Shown here piece by piece: positions 60,650-64,000 of a DNA stretch of 64,000 nt; position 1 is the first letter of the stretch; every line of letters begins with the position of its first letter. The position numbers and the translations under genes are program-made. The notes below the pieces were generated by a model. That model made no database searches and was not told the DNA's origin. It worked only from the letters and a program-made list of their open reading frames with translations. This stretch comes from Ophiodon elongatus (lineage: Eukaryota; Chordata; Actinopteri; Perciformes; Hexagrammidae): contig JACSYO010000690.1 of assembly GCA_016806645.1 (NCBI GenBank), positions 1,212,001 to 1,276,000 on the forward strand, in the 5' to 3' direction.

Positions 60650-63544
60650 CTATTGGATTCCCCTGAAGAGACACATCGCAAAGACCATGGCAAAGAGCTG
60701 AGGAAAAGAAGAAAAACATAATTATTAGGACATACAGTTGTTTTTACAAAATGATGACATGCATGCGCAGCTAGAAAGGCTGTTGGATTCCCACTGAATT
60801 CACTGACCACATTTTGACCAATTACAGTCCATTAATTAACTACTGTAAAGTAGACTATCCTACACATATGTATAGTTAGCCTATATTATATACTGTTTGG
60901 TATTGCATCACTGGAATGACCTTGGTTTAGGAAAATAAAGCATATTGAAGCATACTGCATCGCATCTCATTAGGTTCTAAAACACATACTGAAGGTACCA
61001 CAATCCATGCAGTCAAGAGATGTCATTCATTTTATTATAATATAAAATCTTGGTTTATGCACGATTAAAAATATAAAAAAATAAAAAAATAACTCAATAA
61101 AAGCTACTTCAAAGAGAAAAGTAATAAATATTGCAATGCCATCTGTTGTTACTGTAGTTTTTAGGCCATTGTATTGTGAGTTACACGGTTTTCTTTTTGA
61201 TGTACAAATGTTGTTCAGTGAGATGTGCATGAAGTGTTTTGGTTTAATTAGTGAATTGTGTGTGATGTTAGCTGAACTGTTGTGCTGAGCTGAACTCCGT
61301 ACAGAGCTGTGTGTATAACCAGTTGTAAAGTCTGATCTATGTTCCTGTAGCACCAAGTCCCGCCACTAGATGGAGATCTTGCCATAGAAATACCTTGCAG
61401 ATAAACTACGCTAAACACATCCAGGCAAATATCCTCCGCTTGATGCAGAATTACCCATTACTGAAATGAATATTCACATCGCAGGAGAGACAAAGAAAAT
61501 ACTGCATATGTGATGATTTCGCCAAAATGAAAAAAACCTTCATACCTCAATGGTCAGCACCACAATTGCCAGCGCTCCAGCCACATAGATGTACAGTTCA
61601 AAGTAGTCAACTACTGCAGAGTAACAGCCCTGAGGACACACAAAGACATGATGCTCAGCAGACAATCAGTGGGCTATAAACTTACAAAATTACAGAGACA
61701 ATTAAAGTAACATCACAGCTTTCGTCGGGTGGCGCTCTGAACAAAGGCTTGGTTGAATGAGTGGGAAGTAGGGCCTCCAGCCTCACTGCCTTTTAATGAG
61801 GGCTCTTTGTGAGAATGAACAGGGAAAGAGACACATTGTGGACATCTCGCATTGTTCTAGTGGTTTGAAAAACAGCAGGTGGAGAGTGTGGTATAAACCC
61901 CTTCCTATCAGCTTTCACTGTAATTACATTTCACGTCAAGGCTTTCTTTACACACATGGAAGAAGAGATGTAACTGTGAAGCTCACCTAATTTTCACATA
62001 TTCATGCACTTATTATTCTCTTCTTTTGCACACATTTATGCTCCACAAAAATTCCAATTTACCGATGTATGCACACGTACACACATGCTCAGATGCAGAC
62101 AAACACTGGTGTCTCCACACTATAACACATAGTAAGATGGTCTCCCATGACACCCAAAAGCACTAATCAGCCATGGAGGAGGAGTCACGAGTGCTTGGAC
62201 GGCACCCCTCAACTGTCTCCTGCTCTAATTAAACCTGGAGGTGGTTTGGAAGGAGGGAGAAAGAGAGAGTCAAGGGAGAGAGAGAGAAGGTGTCGTGGTA
62301 GATGTCAGAAGTTACCTTGTTATTGCGGAACATCATATTGCCTAATAAGCACTGCTCCTGGTTGATATAGGCCAATTCCCCGGTCTGACTGGTTCGCTGG
62401 CAGCAGGCTTCTGGCACCATATGATTTTGGTTGATCATCCTGAACAGGCTGTCCTTAAAATCCTCTGGGCTGTTCACCCCACAGCAGTCAAACTGGTGGC
62501 AGGAGAGGAGAGAATAAGAGAAGAAGCCCTTTTTCCTGAGTGCCTATTTGTGCACTGGCCTGTGGTCCACTGTATGCGTGCACCAATCCAGCATGAATAT
62601 TGACCTAAATGTCTAGGATTTTATCTATAAAATATATCCCCCTGACGCCAGGCTGCAAACCTTCTTATTTCCACAGACTGTTGGCGAAAGCGATGAGTTG
62701 GTAAAAGCTACAGTATGTGAGCTCTTTGCCATGTGTGCTGTGGCCTCACCGTAGTCATGATGGCATTCCATGTGGAGGTGAAGACGTCAGTGTTGTTGTA
62801 GCCCTGATAATGTCTCTTCAGCTCCTTGGTGAAGTACTCTCTGGTCAGCTAAAAAAAGAATTAGCGTCAGCCTTTGGATTTTCTGTTTCTTACACATCAG
62901 AGAAGATCACCGGACACAAGGGCTGGGTATTGTTTTAATTGGGAACTGGGTCGATGAGGGGAATACTGAGGAAACTTACATGCTCCCGGAATATGAAGGC
63001 CAGGATGGCAGCAGCCAGCTCCGCTAAGAAGATGAGCAGGATGAGCATGAAGAACTGCAATAAGACAACATAAAAAAAGAGAGAGTGAGAGAGAGTAGGA
63101 AAAGGTGAATGAGTGGCAGAAAAAGTGCACGTCACTCAGTAAAAATCACATTCCGGCTGTGCCCGCTTCACTCAGCATTAACTATGCATGAGGCTCGAGA
63201 CACGAAGGCATATAGAAGTGTATTTTGCTCTTTTGGTTTTCTGTTTCAAGCATGACAGTCCAAAAACTGACAGACAGAATAATCAACACATTTGCACACA
63301 AACAAGATGAAGTAACAGAACTACATTTCAAATTTGTCTGTCGACTCACAAAGAGGAGCAGACACTTGTTTTCGCGGATGGCTCCACAGCAGCCAAGGAA
63401 GCCCAGAAGGAAGAGCATGCCTCCCATGCCCAGGATGATGTAGACACCAGTGAATAGCAGGGGGTTGGCTGCAACAATTTCTCTGAACCCTGTCGGGTCC
63501 ACCAGTACCCACACCCCCACTCCCAGGAGGAAAGAGCCTCCCAG
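60650..63544 (-). CDS. tspan18: Tetraspanin-18 (TSPAN18), 5' partial, six coding exons visible
   Basis: In transcript order the exons are 63350-63544, 62980-63054, 62750-62848, 62316-62492, 61546-61629 and 60650-60697. All junctions are GT-AG and fall between codons, giving 225 residues plus a TAG stop. The sequence begins inside TM1 (LGGSFLLGVGVWVLVDP). The first coding exon, about 21 residues in human, lies beyond the window. TM2 is at about visible residues 29-54, TM3 at 66-87 and TM4 at 196-221. The large extracellular loop has CCG at 126-128, PEACC at 150-154 and cysteines 171 and 184, six in all, with an N-glycosylation sequon at N108. The motif is DCCG where human TSPAN18 has GCCG. CD82 and CD9 do not share the DPTGFREIVAANPLL segment or the MCLFRGIQ tail. 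Tetraspanins organise membrane partner proteins; TSPAN18 is known from endothelium and neural crest. The gene converges on alx4. Confidence 0.95.
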
Positions 63545-64000
63545 CTGATGGAGAAAAAGGAGAGAAGACACTAGTTAGACAAAACAGAAATTGGCTCAAT
63601 TTTGAAAACTAATGGGAACTCGGAGGATAATTAGTATCCCTAGTGGCACACAAAACATTCAACAACATGTCACATAATGGAAAATAGGTTTATGTTTTCT
63701 TTCTCAGGAAAACATGCTGGTAATGCACGTCTCTGAAAGGTTGGGGTGAGAGTTGAGGGCAGATAGAAAGCTGGATATCTAAAGAGTTATAATGCCTTGG
63801 TGGGGGGGTGGGTGGAGATATCTACCCTGCTTCAACTAACCCCCCAACCTGCTAAAGAAATGAGGTTGGGGGTTGAAAAGAGGTTATGGAATGAGGAGAG
63901 GATGTAGCCATTTTGAAAGCTCACTGGGCTTGAAAAACTGTTGTGTTACATGAGTGTGAAATGGCTACATAAAGAAACAAAGGGATGTCAGTGAAAACCA
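63545..64000 (-). other. tspan18: Part of a tspan18 5' intron
   Basis: The sequence upstream of the first visible exon has no reading frame like the tetraspanin N-terminus. A CCCCCCAACCT / AGGTTGGGGG inverted pair at 63838-63850 and 63863-63874 could form a hairpin with a 12-base loop. Confidence 0.6.

Noticed and set aside
1..64000. CRISPR arrays, operons, prophage, insertion sequences or toxin systems
   Set aside because: No regularly spaced direct repeats, no dense prokaryotic coding, and clear spliced vertebrate genes. The window is eukaryotic.

Overview
The window looks like nuclear DNA of a teleost fish, most likely a percomorph. The genes are split into short exons by GT-AG introns. 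The three proteins are closest to vertebrate LMO2, ALX4 and TSPAN18. The spacers are AT-rich and carry long CA, GA and TG microsatellites and degenerate short elements of kinds I know from spiny-rayed fish. The species cannot be named from the sequence. No bacterial, viral, CRISPR or operon features are present.

Layout. 1-1698: AT-rich flank, then a GC-richer lmo2 promoter and 5' region. 1699-4142: lmo2 (+), complete, three coding exons, with its 3' end reaching about 5135. 5136-27415: about 22 kb without a recognisable gene, filled with decayed repeats and ending in a microsatellite-rich alx4 upstream region. 27416-43686: alx4 (+), complete, four coding exons, introns of about 8.8, 5.7 and 0.6 kb. 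43687-46590: probable long alx4 3' UTR. 46591-59484: gene-free spacer with several repeats. 59485-63544: tspan18 (-), six coding exons including the stop; the first coding exon lies beyond the right edge.

The genes do not form one pathway. LMO2 is a LIM-only adaptor of blood and endothelial transcription complexes. ALX4 is a paired-class homeodomain regulator of craniofacial and limb mesenchyme. TSPAN18 is a membrane tetraspanin. All three map to human 11p. Here they sit within about 60 kb, alx4 and tspan18 are convergent, and the CD82 gene found between them in human is not visible.

I found no convincing new biological system. The items most worth checking are the unusual gene neighbourhood, a tight GATA-motif cluster in lmo2 intron 1, a paired-class dimer site upstream of alx4, an acceptor-like sequence just before the alx4 ATG, a G-quadruplex tract in alx4 intron 2, repeats lying close to alx4 splice acceptors, and several precise hairpins. 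Exon joins were read by eye from splice signals and frame. Repeat family calls rest on remembered teleost repeats and on resemblance between copies in the window, so their edges are approximate.
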